Below are positions 1 to 12,210 of a stretch of 64,000 bases of DNA, in pieces. The notes beneath the pieces are model-generated. The model saw only the letters and a program-made list of their open reading frames with translations, was not told the DNA's origin and did no database searches. The first letter of the stretch is position 1. Every line of letters begins with the position of its first letter. A program made the position numbers and the translations under genes. The stretch covers positions 331,501 through 395,500 of the forward strand of contig JACYXH010000182.1 of assembly GCA_026745465.1 (NCBI GenBank), written 5' to 3'. Source of the stretch: Lota lota (Eukaryota; Chordata; Actinopteri; Gadiformes; Lotidae).

Positions 1-98
1 CTGGACAGGGTTCTCAATAAGCGGTGCCATCACATCCATGTCTGCCATGCCACAGGGGGGCACAAAGTAAAATGAATGACAACATTTTACACACAAGC

Positions 99-1105
99 CA
101 GGGGTGCAAACTGGTGACGGCCCAAAAAGGTGAAAGAAAATATTTAACATTTTGCCAGAAAATAATGAAAATGGTCAATGCGCGGCGCAACTGTTAAAGT
201 GACACATAAAAGCCTGTCAGTGATGTTCAGACCCACATGCTATATGAAGCAGTGCTAACAATAACTCAGTCGCAGCCATTAGAATTTTAAAATATATACT
301 TTTTTAAGTGACATACAATAACCCCCCCCCCCCCCTCCCAACTACAGTCCACCCCACCAATGCACATTACTTGTGTTTTTTTTTACTTTGCCTGTACCAG
401 TGCTTTTTTTCAGTTATGTGCCTCACTTTGGCATGCCTGTCCTCCTACAATGCAGTGTTCCTGCTTTGCTATATAATAATTTTTTTATATTACAATTATT
501 TATATTTGAAATATAACTAAATAGTGTTTCTAGAGCAGCAAGAGCAATGTTTACAACAGCAAATTAAGTAAACAATATAAACGCCATATCTCACTGATAA
601 CAAGAAATCAAATCAAATAATGAATACTCCTGATATCAAAATCCTGAGTTAAGTTTAGAAAGAAGAACAGACTTGTTTGACCTTGTTCGTAACAATGAAC
701 GGTTCCACTAACCAGCCCTACAGGCGACACGGCTCAGATCCTAACGCTTGTATCTGCCGTGCATGTCAATGGAGAACCGCAATAGCTAACTAAAACCGTT
801 TTTGTTTTTTTACGTGGTAATTTGTCTTATTTGATCGTCAACATGGTAATCTATGCCGTTTTTAATCACCGTTATTGCTTACAGTGCTAACAGCTCTCCA
901 CGCTGCCTGGAAGTGAAGCTAGCAGTTTGCACGAGCGAACGACCAGCACGAGACGTTTAGCAGACAGAGCCGAGGTCATGACCCGCCCACTACTCTGCCT
1001 CTCATTGGCTAGTACTCGTTGATAACTTGGATGAGACGTAGACACCCCCCCCCCCCCCCCCCCTCCCGGCGAATTTCGCCGAAAGGTGACGAGTTTGCAC
1101 CCCTG
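99..1105. mobile_element. Probable non-autonomous DNA transposon (hAT-like ends)
   Basis: The ends are inverted copies of CAGGGGTGCAAACT (99-112 and 1092-1105). The 5-bp direct repeat CAAGC lies immediately outside both ends (94-98 and 1106-1110). CAGGGGTG-type ends are familiar from hAT elements, but those normally make 8-bp duplications, so the superfamily is uncertain. No transposase is encoded. The interior carries C runs at 322-335 and 1045-1063. Confidence 0.55.
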
Positions 1106-2113
1106 CAAGCACATATTCTCTTGAGAAAAATGGGTCAACAGTGCATTGTTTGAAATCAATTAAAAAGTTGGTTCCACATTATTATGACATTGAGCTCCAC
1201 AATATACTTCATGTAGAGCCGTGAGAGACAACAGTACAGGACAACTATACAGTGCATCTGCTGTTGAACTCAAAATGTTAAAGAATCATTTAAAGTGTAA
1301 TAGACTGAAACCCTCTGACTAAATGTGACACTCACTGTATGAAGCACTGTCTGAAGCCAAGGAGAGGAGTGAGATGCATTTGTAAATAACATAAGGCACT
1401 TTAGCTTTTTACCACAAAAGTATCTGGACTAGAAAGTTTCTCAAGAATAGAACATTCCCATCCACGAGTCAATCCATCCAGGGAATATGTCTCTTTAAAT
1501 AGTTTTATTCTGGGCCACTTTTACATGCAAGTCCAACCCAATAACTTGAACAATGATTACTCTCAAACTGTGACTCTCATAGCTTACAATATACTCTGAC
1601 TACTGTAAATAGTTAGTGTAAATAGTTAACAATTGACAGTTTCGATAAGGCCAAATATCAATATTGACTATCAAAATAATACACTTTTTACAGGCAAGTC
1701 TCCAGTGTTGTATCACAACACCGGATACTATGTGTATCAGTATGTTGACTAGACTCTTAGAAACTATAGATGCCAATGGTGCAGTCCAGGTAACATTAGT
1801 CAGTAGGCAATGGTCAATACTCACAACACACATATAAGCTACCACCCAGTGTACACACATGCATGATCCATTGCACGATGTAGTCATTCTTGTACATGTT
1901 TGCCTCTAGCGAGGTATAGCCTAGAAGCTGTAAAAGTTGTAAACGTGTTACCAAGTTGCTGCGTTATCCCCATCCTGCGCCAAGCATCTGTCAGGCAACC
2001 ACCAGACCCGGAGCTCAGTGATGAGACCCTCGTCCCCACCCAGTGTGCTCAGCGAACCGCGACGCTGTTGACCTAGGGATTGGAGGTTATATATAAATAT
2101 ATAGATAACGGAC
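1106..2113. other. Intergenic sequence, no gene seen
   Basis: AT-rich sequence without a convincing ORF, RNA gene or repeat family that I recognise. The short ORFs have no domain character. Confidence 0.5.
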
Positions 2114-2369
2114 ATTGATTATTCAAGTCAAAAGTTCAACGTGGTATTCATTTAGCAAGACAATGATGGGAAGTTATTGTAAGGGGTAGTGTCCTAATCA
2201 ATCCTAGTCCTAGCTAGACAGAACTAAACCCTCCTAAAATGACCCGCTGGAAAAACGGTTCACTCATTTCACAGCTGACACGTGTCCATTCAAATATCCT
2301 ATTTAATGAATGAAACTTGTATCGTGGCGGGTCAAGTGCCTTACCTAACTGTTGTCATTCGGTTCAGGA
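2114..2369 (+). repeat. Direct repeat, copy A (256 bp)
   Basis: This block recurs with few differences at 4400-4656 in the same orientation, offset by about 2286 bp. It starts ATTGATTATT and ends GTTCAGGA in both places. It has no coding content. It could be a local duplication or two copies of an unrecognised interspersed repeat. Confidence 0.85.
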
Positions 2370-4399
2370 AATACAGTCCACCATGGATTGCTCTCCAAAG
2401 ATCCTGTAGACTGTAGTAGAGGGTGGTCACGGAGGTCTATTTGTTTTAGTGGCACGTTTGAAAAAAAGGGTTCATTCATTTGTTTGTGATTTGGCGTGGT
2501 CGTCCTGACACACGGTGTTTATGTTTGCAGATTATACAGCAGGATAAATCTCTTCCTGATCCGAAGGAGAGCGTGTGACACGTCACAGGGTAGAGGGAGG
2601 GGCTTGGGTCTAGCAATTCCAAATCACGGAGATGACGCGAGAAGGGCTCATTTGCATGTTTGTGACAAACGCAAACATGAACATTGATTGTGGTGACAGG
2701 TGGAGCAAGAATTTTTTTTTATTTGTATGATGAATTATATCTATATAAATAGTTTATAATCGATCGAAAAATATAAGTAGGAGAAATGTTTTAACAATAA
2801 AAATGACCATTTTGGTAGATGCTGGATTAAAGCACGCTAATTGAAAATCCAATTGGGTTTTGTTTCAATCATTTAACTGAATTGATTAGCAATAGGGCCA
2901 ACATATAATGCTCTCCTGTCTGCCTTTGAAGAACAAATGGAAGCACCATCTCCTCCTTAGAAATAATCCTAGAACTACTATGTTTCTGTATCTTTATTCC
3001 TTTGTTGCTTGGGTTGTCCTCACTTTACAATTTAAATTGCCTACCACTTCTTTTTTTCTTGGCCATATTTTAATAAATACCATGAGACCTGATAGTGCGA
3101 TCTTGATGAAGATTTGAATCAGATACGTTATTGATTAAATTAAATTAATTTTAAATTTCCATAACTGATGTATAAACTGTCTGAACTCCATATTAACCCC
3201 TTCACTATAACACTAACTATACATCTCCAGCTCCTGTGTCCTCACTGGTCTCCTCATGTTAATCACATGAGTCACAGGCGCATGTAATTAGCATGGCACC
3301 TAAGGGAGAGTTTGGAGCACACCATAGGCAGCCAAGTGTGAAGGGAGCCCAGACAAATACACCCCACTATGTCAATTAGTGCTCTGGCATTTTTGCACCC
3401 GTTTTACTTACACATTTCATAAGGTCATGATTTGCATCAAATGATGTATGTTCATCAACCTCAAACCAATATCTGCCCTACCTTTTATGCGATAATAGTG
3501 TTAACCATTTATTTACCTATTTCTACATTTAAATTGTATGTTAATTAGTTTGTTTCTGTTCAACATTTATATTGTATATGAGTGAAGTGAAGCATAGCAA
3601 AGTGTAGGATAGTATACTGTAGTATAGAGAAGTATAGTGTAGTATAGTATGGAGTAGTGCAGTGTTGTGTAATATAGTGTAGTATAGCATAGCATGGTAT
3701 AATAGTGTAGTGTGTAGCGTAGTGTAGCATAGTACAGTATAATTATAGTAGTCTATCAATTATTAAAGATGAATATAGCTTATCATACCTCCAGGGGTAT
3801 GCATGCAGCATTAGGGGGTATGTGTAAGTAGTTTCAATGATTCTTGTTAATTTACTGTAGGCCCAAATAACAAGTGAACAGTGTACAGGCCATCTAATGT
3901 ATGATTCATGATGGGATACTCCTGTAGAGATTGTAGACGTGAGTGGGACTGAGGAATCACAGCATTAAATCACATTACATTATCACCGCTCCAAGCCGTC
4001 AGGCTATAAGATTATGTTTGCTCACACTACACATTTGGTCAGATTTCCCTTATCTCGCTTACAAAATAGGTACTGCTTGTAAAAATAAATTCTATACTGA
4101 TTTACTGGCATAAATAAAGGCAGCAAATAGATCGATATATTCTAAGCTTTACCTGTAGTTCACTATAAAATGTTCCATGTCATCGCTTACCATTGGTGAA
4201 AAGGAATGCTGGTATGGGGAGTGAGTTTGGAGCTGTATGCTGCTTATTTATATTAATTGAATTACTTTCATTTGTACGGTTCCTCCAACCTAAAAAGGTA
4301 TTGTAATCTCTAGGAAGGAAAAAAATACAATATAGACTGCCAGTTGAACATTAACTGAAACATGCTAATCATATTTGTATATATATTTCATTTATGTAT
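2370..4399. other. Intergenic sequence between the two direct repeat copies
   Basis: No gene recognised. It contains a degenerate pentanucleotide tract near 3585-3752 (separate entry). There is no reverse transcriptase, integrase or transposase reading that would make the flanking 256-bp repeats the LTRs of one element. Confidence 0.5.
3585..3752. repeat. Degenerate (TATAG/TGTAG)n tract
   Basis: Roughly 165 bp dominated by TATAG, TGTAG and CATAG words, with many substitutions. It is an old, decayed pentanucleotide microsatellite. Confidence 0.75.
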
Positions 4400-4656
4400 A
4401 TTGATTATTCGAGTAAAAAGTTCAACGTGGTATTAATTTAGCAAGACAATTATGGGAAGTTATTGTAAGGGGTAGTGTCCTATTCAATCCTAGTCCTAGC
4501 TAGACAGAACTAAACCCTCCTAAAATGACCCGCTGGAAAAAACGGTTCACTCATTTCACAGCTGACACGTGTCCATTCAAATATCCTATTTAATGAATGA
4601 AACTTGTATCGTGGAGAGTCAAGTGCCTTACCTAACTGTTGTCATTCAGTTCAGGA
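4400..4656 (+). repeat. Direct repeat, copy B (257 bp)
   Basis: Second copy of the block at 2114-2369. It ends at GTTCAGGA and is followed within a few bases by a run of 15 C (4661-4675). Confidence 0.85.
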
Positions 4657-4675
4657 TGAACCCCCCCCCCCCCCC

Positions 4676-7600
4676 GATTTTCCGTCGCCAAAACATTTTT
4701 CTGATTTCACACTCAAGTCTTTTTGGAACTCTGAGGAGGTTTACAGATACCACAATCAAAGTCTGCCAGCAAGATCCTCCCTCAAATGGTCATTTCATTC
4801 ACCCCAAGAGCAAAGCAAATTGAAAATAAATAGGGTATTACAGAGTTCCAGCCAAATCCAACCAACATCACCGTTGTTTCCAGAATCAACTGTGTGATAA
4901 TAATGAAACTGTGTTACTCATGTTATTACAATTTAAATTAAAATACATTTTCTGTTAATTGAAAAATGAAATTCCATTTGCTCAGATATCTGGTGCATGT
5001 CTATGCAATGCTCTGACACACTCACATTCTTCACACTTTTCAACTCCCTTTTCTCATCAGTAACCTATAGTCACTAGTCAAATTGTTGATCTATCTTCAA
5101 AGTAAAACATTGGATGAGGAATTTGAGGTGTGTGGAATATGTTAATGTTTGGACTTTAGGGGTTTTATTCAGTACAGAAATTATATGGAGCGAAAGCACT
5201 AATTGTATTATTAAAACCATTTTTTTTCAAAAGCCTACTTCACCACAGCTGGAAATTCTGCTTTTATCTTAATTTTCTCGAGTGGAGAGTGGAAAATAAG
5301 GGTTTATGGCAGAGTACAAGGCGAGTAATTCATGCTGAAACAAAGTTTGTTTTTACTTTACTTTTGAAACTTCAAGGGGGGGGGGGGTGTAGAAATGTCA
5401 GTCGATATCAGAGCTCTCCTTTAATAACTTGCTAACAAATAAATGTCAACGTTGTTCATCAAAAGCATGTCGAGAGGGGAATGAAATCAGTCAAGGCCCT
5501 TGTTTTTTGGTTAATCCATTATGATTCATAATATAAATCTACCGTATATATCATATTTCCAGTAGACTTCTATGCAAAGTATGAGAGACAGGTCAGGTTG
5601 TGTATTTCTGTGTGTAGTTGGGCAAACTATGCCACCTTCTGTAGCTGTCTTAGATGGTGCCATCGTACACTCGGCGTTGATGGAGTAATGGAGTTGTCCT
5701 GTAACAAAAGAGGTTAACCCAGAAAGTCATCAATGGTGGAGTGAACATTAAATATTATTATGGTTCATTATTTATTTATCATAGCATGCACATATTAATG
5801 GGTATGAAGAAAAAAGATTGGTTGACGAGGAATTAAATCATTCATTCTTGTATTTATTTGTGCTGTACGGTAATTTAACATTAAGTTAAATAATATAATT
5901 GAATGCTTCATCTTTTGTTGGAAAACATTGACCTTTCTGACATTCCTGTGGCCTATCACATACATTGCAAACTACAAATCAGCAATGTGTTTTGAAAACA
6001 ATAGCCTTCGTAGACTTTCCCAATAGCATTGTGTTCTCTCATTTTGGGTTTATGTCAAGCAATATTCCATTCATGCAGAATACTCTATGGATCAGGATGC
6101 CATATTCCCATTTCCATGTTGTCGCTGTACAACATACTACATACTTAATTACACTCCTCATAATGTCATTGTTATTCCATAAACACTTCCACAACCTCTC
6201 ATGCGTCATAGTTTATGCAAGCCTTTTTTTTTTGCAGTATAATGGCTGTGCTGAATGTGTAGAAGACTCATTTCCCTCTTACGTGGGGAAAACATACACA
6301 AATCCTATTCAAAACTGCATTCTGGGGAAAAAATATTATTTTAACAGTGTCCCTCAAATTCAAAAGCACTCCAACCTGTGTGCCCACAACACAATCCCTC
6401 TCTGTCACGTACTGTTTAGCATAAACGCCAGAGAAAATGCATGAAAAATAAGCAGGTTGCAGACGAAGAGTAGCGTCTAGTGGCAACTGAATAGCAGATG
6501 TCTGGGTTTTCACCTTCCCGCAGACATACACCTCATTTTATTATAGACTCACTTCTTTACATTGGAAAGAATGCCATCTCTTTATCATAAATAGATTGTA
6601 TGTTCTGGGTAATGTTTTGTTTCATTTCTCTCCATTTGTGTGGTAAACGTTTGTTCAGATAACTTGGCTCCGTCCTTTGCTGAGGAACCCTGTGTTTAAT
6701 TTCCCAAATTAGTCTAATATGATTTTTGTTCAATCCAAGTAGCTGAAAACTTTACAGCGTGTCTCGAAGATAGTAGCAAATCAAATGATCCTGGTAAAAA
6801 CATTTGAAACCATCTTTTAAGTATTTGTCCTTTAAATTGTGGTAACATAGGCCTAGCCGATAGGTCAAAAGCCTGAGTGCCTTCCTCAGTCCCCTCCTCA
6901 ATTTAAGAGCTGTTTTTTTTATATTTACTATCATCATACGATTTTGTTGGTTCTGAGGTATCTTCAGCAGCTATCCATTACACGCATAAAGCTGAACTCA
7001 CAGAGAAAGGGAAGAGATTATATTCACATCAAAAAAACTTAACCTGGAGGAATTTTCAGATAGGCTAATAGTACGGATTTAGTTTGCATTAACTGCAAAA
7101 AATAAACGATGAACCGTAAAGAATGTGTTAGACACATTATCCTATGGCGCCCTCTGTTGGTCAACTGTCAGAATATTTGCCCAAGTTATTAACTGACCTC
7201 GATTGGACAGATTGTACAATCGTACTGTAGCAAGTACACATACTTCCTAAACAGGATGTATGCATAAAACCTGCTATTACAACATTTTGGGTTGTCAGTA
7301 GCATTTTAAGTAACTATCAGTTTGTCTGCAGGACATGCAGAACGTTGACTGGATCAATCACTGTTCAAATGTTTGGAGGTGCTGAGCTTTTATTCACGTA
7401 GTTGAATGAGTCAGCCTTCTGACATGTATGTTTCTAATACCAAGACTGGTAATGAAAGTCTGGTAGTGGATGAGGTCACATATCCCCCATACACACTATG
7501 TAAAGCACGTTGGCTGTCTTGAAATGTGCTTTATAAATGCAGTTAATTGTTATTTTATTTAAGCCTGACACACCCACTGAGAAGCAGGAAGCAGGACTGG

Positions 7601-7726
7601 CCAGGAACAAACTAACAACTCAACTCTCCTTCACCAACCTCCATCAAATCACACATCTTATAATATAGAATACAAACTGTTTAAGACAATGTCTGAAGGC
7701 CAAATATTTGTTGTTGTTTCTAACAT
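4676..7726. other. Intergenic sequence, no gene seen
   Basis: About 3 kb of AT-rich sequence with a G12 run (5376-5387). The longest ORF (5965-6444, plus, 159 codons) has no recognisable domain and ordinary AT-rich composition, so I do not call it a gene. Confidence 0.5.
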
Positions 7727-8594
7727 TTTATTAATGGAAAAACATTCTCAAAAGGGTATAAGGCACATTTTTCACATCTGCACAGATGTCATGAGGTGAC
7801 TCCATAATCATCATGGCTGTCAATAACTTAAGAAACAGAATGTCGCACTTGGATGGAAAATACATGTGGTATATTCTGTGGCAGCTTTTTCTACTACAAA
7901 CATTCGTATGCATTTCACATCTACATTCACACAGAATGTAGGCCTTAATGAGTCAGAATACATTTCTTTTTGGGGGGGGGGGGGTTCTACGATTCTGAAT
8001 ACGTTCAGAGGACTGCATTAGCTTTCATAATACTATTTAGTGTACCTAACACAATCATTCACAATACATTCTGCAGACATTATCATAAGAGTGGTAAACG
8101 CTTGTGAATAGGAATCCAGAGGGAAGAGCATGGATCAGCAATACAGTTGCTAGAAATACTTTTTGGGATCTTCCAACAGATAAAAGTACATGCACTATGG
8201 CCACAATTAGAACACTGTGTAGTTGAACACTTTGGTGAATGGAGATTATTTTTAAATGCTACTCACAGACAACATGAATCGCTCTAAATTCTCAAATACA
8301 AAATGTATCCATCCCACAAAATATAAAATAGGCACTCATAATACAAATGTTTCTTAAAGTCCCAACAGCTTTGTAGATTTGATTCATCCATGCAGAAAAA
8401 GCACTCTTAAGACAAAAGTCGGTCGTTGAAACTGATTCATGGAGAGGGTGAATCAGGTTGGGAAGAGGAGAAAGAAAGAAAAAATAAAGACAGAAAGTAT
8501 TTGGTGAGGACGGAAGGCTGGAAGATTCCCGCCATTCTCAAGAGTTTGATTGAAGAAAAAAAACAAAACAGACTCCAGTCATGGTTTCGTGTCT

Positions 8595-8595
<1 letters not shown>

Positions 8596-8633
<38 letters not shown>
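8596..8633. repeat. 38-bp G run (poly-C in the smco4 transcript)
   Basis: An uninterrupted run of 38 G on the plus strand. On the smco4 sense strand it is C38, beginning 7 nt after the stop codon. Confidence 0.95.
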
Positions 8634-8640
8634 CGTGGTC

Positions 8641-8820
8641 CTACTCTAGGTCTCCTGGCCTGGTGGCCACATACACAAAGACCACGATGATCATGACCAC
8701 CACGGCCAACGTGGGCAGAACCACCGTTGACACCTGCTGCCGGGCCTCCTGCATGGCCTGCTTGCGCTCCTTCTTGTCCCGGGACGTTTCCTTCTTGGCT
8801 TTGCCTTTTAGTTGCCTCAT
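8641..8820 (-). CDS. smco4: SMCO4: single-pass membrane and coiled-coil domain protein 4
   Basis: Complete 59-codon ORF matching vertebrate SMCO4, which is also 59 residues. It starts MRQLKGKAKKETSRDKKERK, a Lys/Arg-rich charged N-terminal half predicted to be helical or coiled coil. One hydrophobic span follows at about residues 32-52 (TVVLPTLAVVV through VVFVYVAT), and a short tail ends RPGDLE. It is a small membrane protein of poorly defined function. The ATG at 8820 is chosen because it gives exactly the family length and N terminus; the frame stays open upstream but reads intronic sequence. A 3' splice site (CCCTTAG, minus strand) at 8945-8951 would leave about 124 nt of 5' UTR in this coding exon. 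The 3' UTR opens with a C38 run at 8596-8633. The nearest AATAAA on this strand is at 7727-7732, implying a 3' UTR of roughly 0.9 kb. Identification is confident; the UTR limits are inferred. Confidence 0.95.
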   Translation of the reverse strand: MRQLKGKAKKETSRDKKERKQAMQEARQQVSTVVLPTLAVVVMIIVVFVYVATRPGDLE

Positions 8821-8951
8821 GGTCTCTCTCTCTTCACTGGATGGGCACTGCTCCACCCACCAGTCTGATAGGATCCAGCGTCCACTCAGCGTCCTCTCCT
8901 CGCTTCCAACTCCCTGTTTCGGTCTGGGATCTAGCTCGCTAAAGCTAAGGG

Positions 8952-9700
8952 AATAAAATAATATATAACATTGATTTATGTTTGTTATGACCATTTGTCT
9001 TATGCATTTGTTGTTATTTACATGCATTAACATGTCAGTGCCATAACAGCCATTCCTGTGCCTTTGAAGCTTCCGGTCTTTAAACATGGATCTACATTTA
9101 ATGAAAAGGGGTTCAGCAATAAATGTAATATTTTTTCTTTTTTTTATCAAACAGTTTAACTGTGACTCAACATGTGAAACATGAAACTTGAAGCAAAATC
9201 AAATAGAATGACCAACCACCAAGCTACCACGAATTTAGTAGAACAGGAGAAGGCATCCATGGCACAAATTGGATCCATCTTATGATAAATGTCTTGGTAA
9301 AAGAAATTGGAGCACTATGAAATGTACTAGAAAAGTTGTCTTGCATTCATAAAACAGTTAACCTCCTAGCACCTCCCTTACTGTAAGAGTGTTTGTGGTA
9401 GAGTCCATCTGATGCATGTGGTGTACAGCAGAGTGGCCCAAGTGTACAACGTTAAGACATCTAGAGATCAACGAGCGGGATAAAGGGTAAAGAGACCATT
9501 AGCTTGACCCATGGAGCAGTAACCTTACGTGTCCTAGGAACGCATGTTTAACTCGTAGGCGTTTTTTTTTTTTAAGCATCGCTCCTGCAGTTATCCACGT
9601 GGAATGCAATGGCTGAAACATTGGCATTTGTATTCAGGATGGTCAATACACTGGTTGAGAACAAGGTGCAACAGCAGACAAGCAGCTCCGGAGCATTATG

Positions 9701-9733
<33 letters not shown>

Positions 9734-11094
9734 AGTGGCTAACAGCAACAGACAAGTATGTTGCATATTCCACTATTTGATCTTCTCGTACTTTACGATG
9801 AATAAATGACGTTTGCATTTAGGAAATATAGAACGCCACATTCTGCATGGGACTCTACGGTGATCGACTTAAGGTACTTCAAGCTACGTGTACCGACTAC
9901 TCTTTGCTAGCATTGCAACACAACAAAACAAAAAAAGTTAGCGCAACGAAAGTTAAGTACAGAAAGCGGTCTCCCCGACCTGGAGCTACTTTATGTCGCC
10001 ACGCAATCTAAGGACCAACACTGCCTGTCTCAACACTGCAAACCGCCTTTCCTCGAGGTTTACGATGACTAGAGTTAGCATGGCGTTATGAGCACAGGCG
10101 CTATTTTTAACCTGTGTGTTAACCTAAGTCAGCCAGCTAAGCTGGGCTAACGTTAATGTTACCTATGTGGAGAACCGACTGCTGGCGATGAGCTAACTCG
10201 CAGCTGTCCACAATTTTGACACGCTCGCACCTTTGATGGCTTGTTGTCCTTATACACGGGTGTATTGATTAAAAGTCTCCCTCGTTTTCTGCGCTGCTGT
10301 CCAACTTAATGGCGTGTTGTTGTTGTTTTTTGCGTCACGACTGCATGTTGCTGTGCTTTCCGTCACGTTTGCCTGCTCCGAAATCGACGTGGCATTTGTG
10401 CGTTTGCCCCACTGCATTCGGGGCTGGCTGTCTGGGAAACGTGGAAGTCACAGCGACTCAACCGCGCCCTCCAGAGGTTCCAAGCAGGGTAGCACATAGC
10501 TATCAACACTCCCATTGACACAACATGGAAGCACATATAATGTAAGGGCCGAGATGTCTTGCTCTGCCATCAACTCACGGTAGTTAAGTGCTAATACCAG
10601 GGTTATTTGTTTGCAAATAGATCATTACTTTACTTGGCACAAAAACTACCAGTAGAACCACTCTAGACGTTTTGCTAACTAATATTCATAATAGCCAACT
10701 ACCAAGTGCCATGACAATATTTTCAAAAGCTTGTGGCGGTTAAAAGCAGAGGAAACATTATATAGTGCAGTTTTATTATAAAACCATATTGTGTTAGTAT
10801 TAATGTTGTAGCCTACCATAAACAATCATTGTGTATTTATTGAAATACATATCAAAATCACATTTAACTTTAATATCAGTATCAATATGACCACATTTAC
10901 TATAATTTGTAATACGTTAATAATGTAACCTATTTACTTCACATGTCCAAAGTGATTAACGTTAAGTGCATTCACCAATGAAGATCTACCCCAATAAGGG
11001 CAAGATTCATTTAAGTACATACAAATTCACAAAATAAGCAAAGCAACTGCTTTTAAGTGCTAAAATAAAAATAAGTCTGCAGTCTGAACAGATG
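8952..11094. other. smco4 intron and 5' flank; upstream exon not placed
   Basis: This lies upstream of smco4 on its strand and should contain intron and first-exon sequence. The part from about 9950 to 10500 has more CpG than its surroundings, as expected near a promoter, but no exon boundary can be fixed from sequence alone. A run of 32 C lies at 9702-9733 inside the presumed intron. No protein gene is recognised. Confidence 0.45.
9702..9733. repeat. 32-bp C run
   Basis: An uninterrupted run of 32 C on the plus strand, inside the presumed smco4 intron or upstream flank. Confidence 0.95.
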
Positions 11095-12210
11095 AGTTCT
11101 CAGCCTGCGGCTGAAGATGGATAGGGTTTCAGCTGTCCTACTGTCAGGATAGTGGGGAGCTCATTCCACCATTTTGGAGCCAGGACTGCAAACAATCCAG
11201 ATTTTGCTGAGTGGGTGCTGGGGTTCCCATGTAGTGAAGGCGTAGCAAGTTGTTTGGCAGTCATGGAGCATAGTGGACAGGCTGGGGTGTATGGTTTGAC
11301 CATGCCGGATGGGCCAGGGCCGTTTGCAGCACGGTAGGCAAGTACCAGTGAATCCGATTCAAGCAGCCCCTGGTAGCCAGTGCAGGGTGCGACACCATGG
11401 GACACCTTGGGTAGGTTGAAGACCAGCAGGCTGCCACATTCTGGATGAGCTGCAGAGGATGAAGGCCACATGCAGACAAACCAGCCGTGAGGTAGGATGT
11501 GAACAAGGTGAGGGCAGAGCCTGAGATTCCCAGTTATTGGAGGGTGGAGAGGAGGATCTGATGGTTTACTGTGTCAGAGGCTGCTGAAAGGTCCAGCAGA
11601 ATAACAGCGGAGGAACGGGAGGCTGTTCTAGCAATGTGACGTATCTGACAGCAAGGAGGGCAGTCTCGGTTTGAGTGACCCGCCTTGAGTCCAGACTGGT
11701 GAGGGTCCAGAAGGTTGTTCTGGTGGAGGTATGCAGAGAGTTGGAAAAAGATTAACATTTATCTCAAGTGTTTGAGCTAAAAGTAAGAAGAGAGACAGAT
11801 CGGTAATTCTTTACATCACATGAGTTGAGTGTGTTTCTTTAAGAGAGAGCTCACTCTTGCTGCTTTAAAGGTTTTAGGAAAACAACCAGCAGTCAAAGAG
11901 GTGGTGGAAGGAAGAAGGTCCAGAGCAATAGACTGAAGAAGGTAGGGTTAGGGTCAAGAGGGCATGTTGTTGGACAGTGGGAAGTTACCGGGGATAGTAC
12001 CTCATTGGGCGAGAGTAGTGAAAAGGAAGTAAGAGTAGGATAAGTGGTGGCGATAGGAAAGGATAGGAGAGGGAAAATGTCCATTAGGGGGCGATAAGCA
12101 AGCCAATGTCCCTCCTCTACTATAAGGCTTGAGTGTGTGGGCGAAGGAGTAGTCAGAGGAAAGGGCTGCCCATGTTGTCTGGTGTGATCCAAGTCTCAGT
12201 GAGAGCAAGA
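11095..12210 (-). mobile_element. Decayed L2-type LINE fragment
   Basis: The minus strand in separate frames gives L2 reverse transcriptase pieces in the correct order. At about 11.9-12.2 kb is the segment reading PTTCPLDPNP. At 11534-11758 is QSGLKAGHSN and then VILLDLSAASDTVNHQIL (the AFDTV active-site region, with Phe changed to Ser). At 11100-11471 is the C-terminal block with SGLFAVLAPKWWNELP. The middle of the RT (the YADD region) is missing between the last two pieces, so the copy is internally deleted. Stops and frameshifts show it is dead and older than the L2 copies near the TAAR genes. Confidence 0.82.

Noticed and set aside
2114-4656. LTR retrotransposon bounded by the 256-bp repeats
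   Set aside because: No TG...CA ends, primer-binding site, polypurine tract or coding remnant between the copies.
5965-6444. 159-codon plus-strand ORF
   Set aside because: No domain, signal or splice context that I can recognise, and AT-rich composition like its surroundings.
8821-9150. N-terminal extension of the smco4 frame
   Set aside because: The family is 59 residues starting MRQLKG; the upstream codons cross a good splice acceptor into intron-like sequence.
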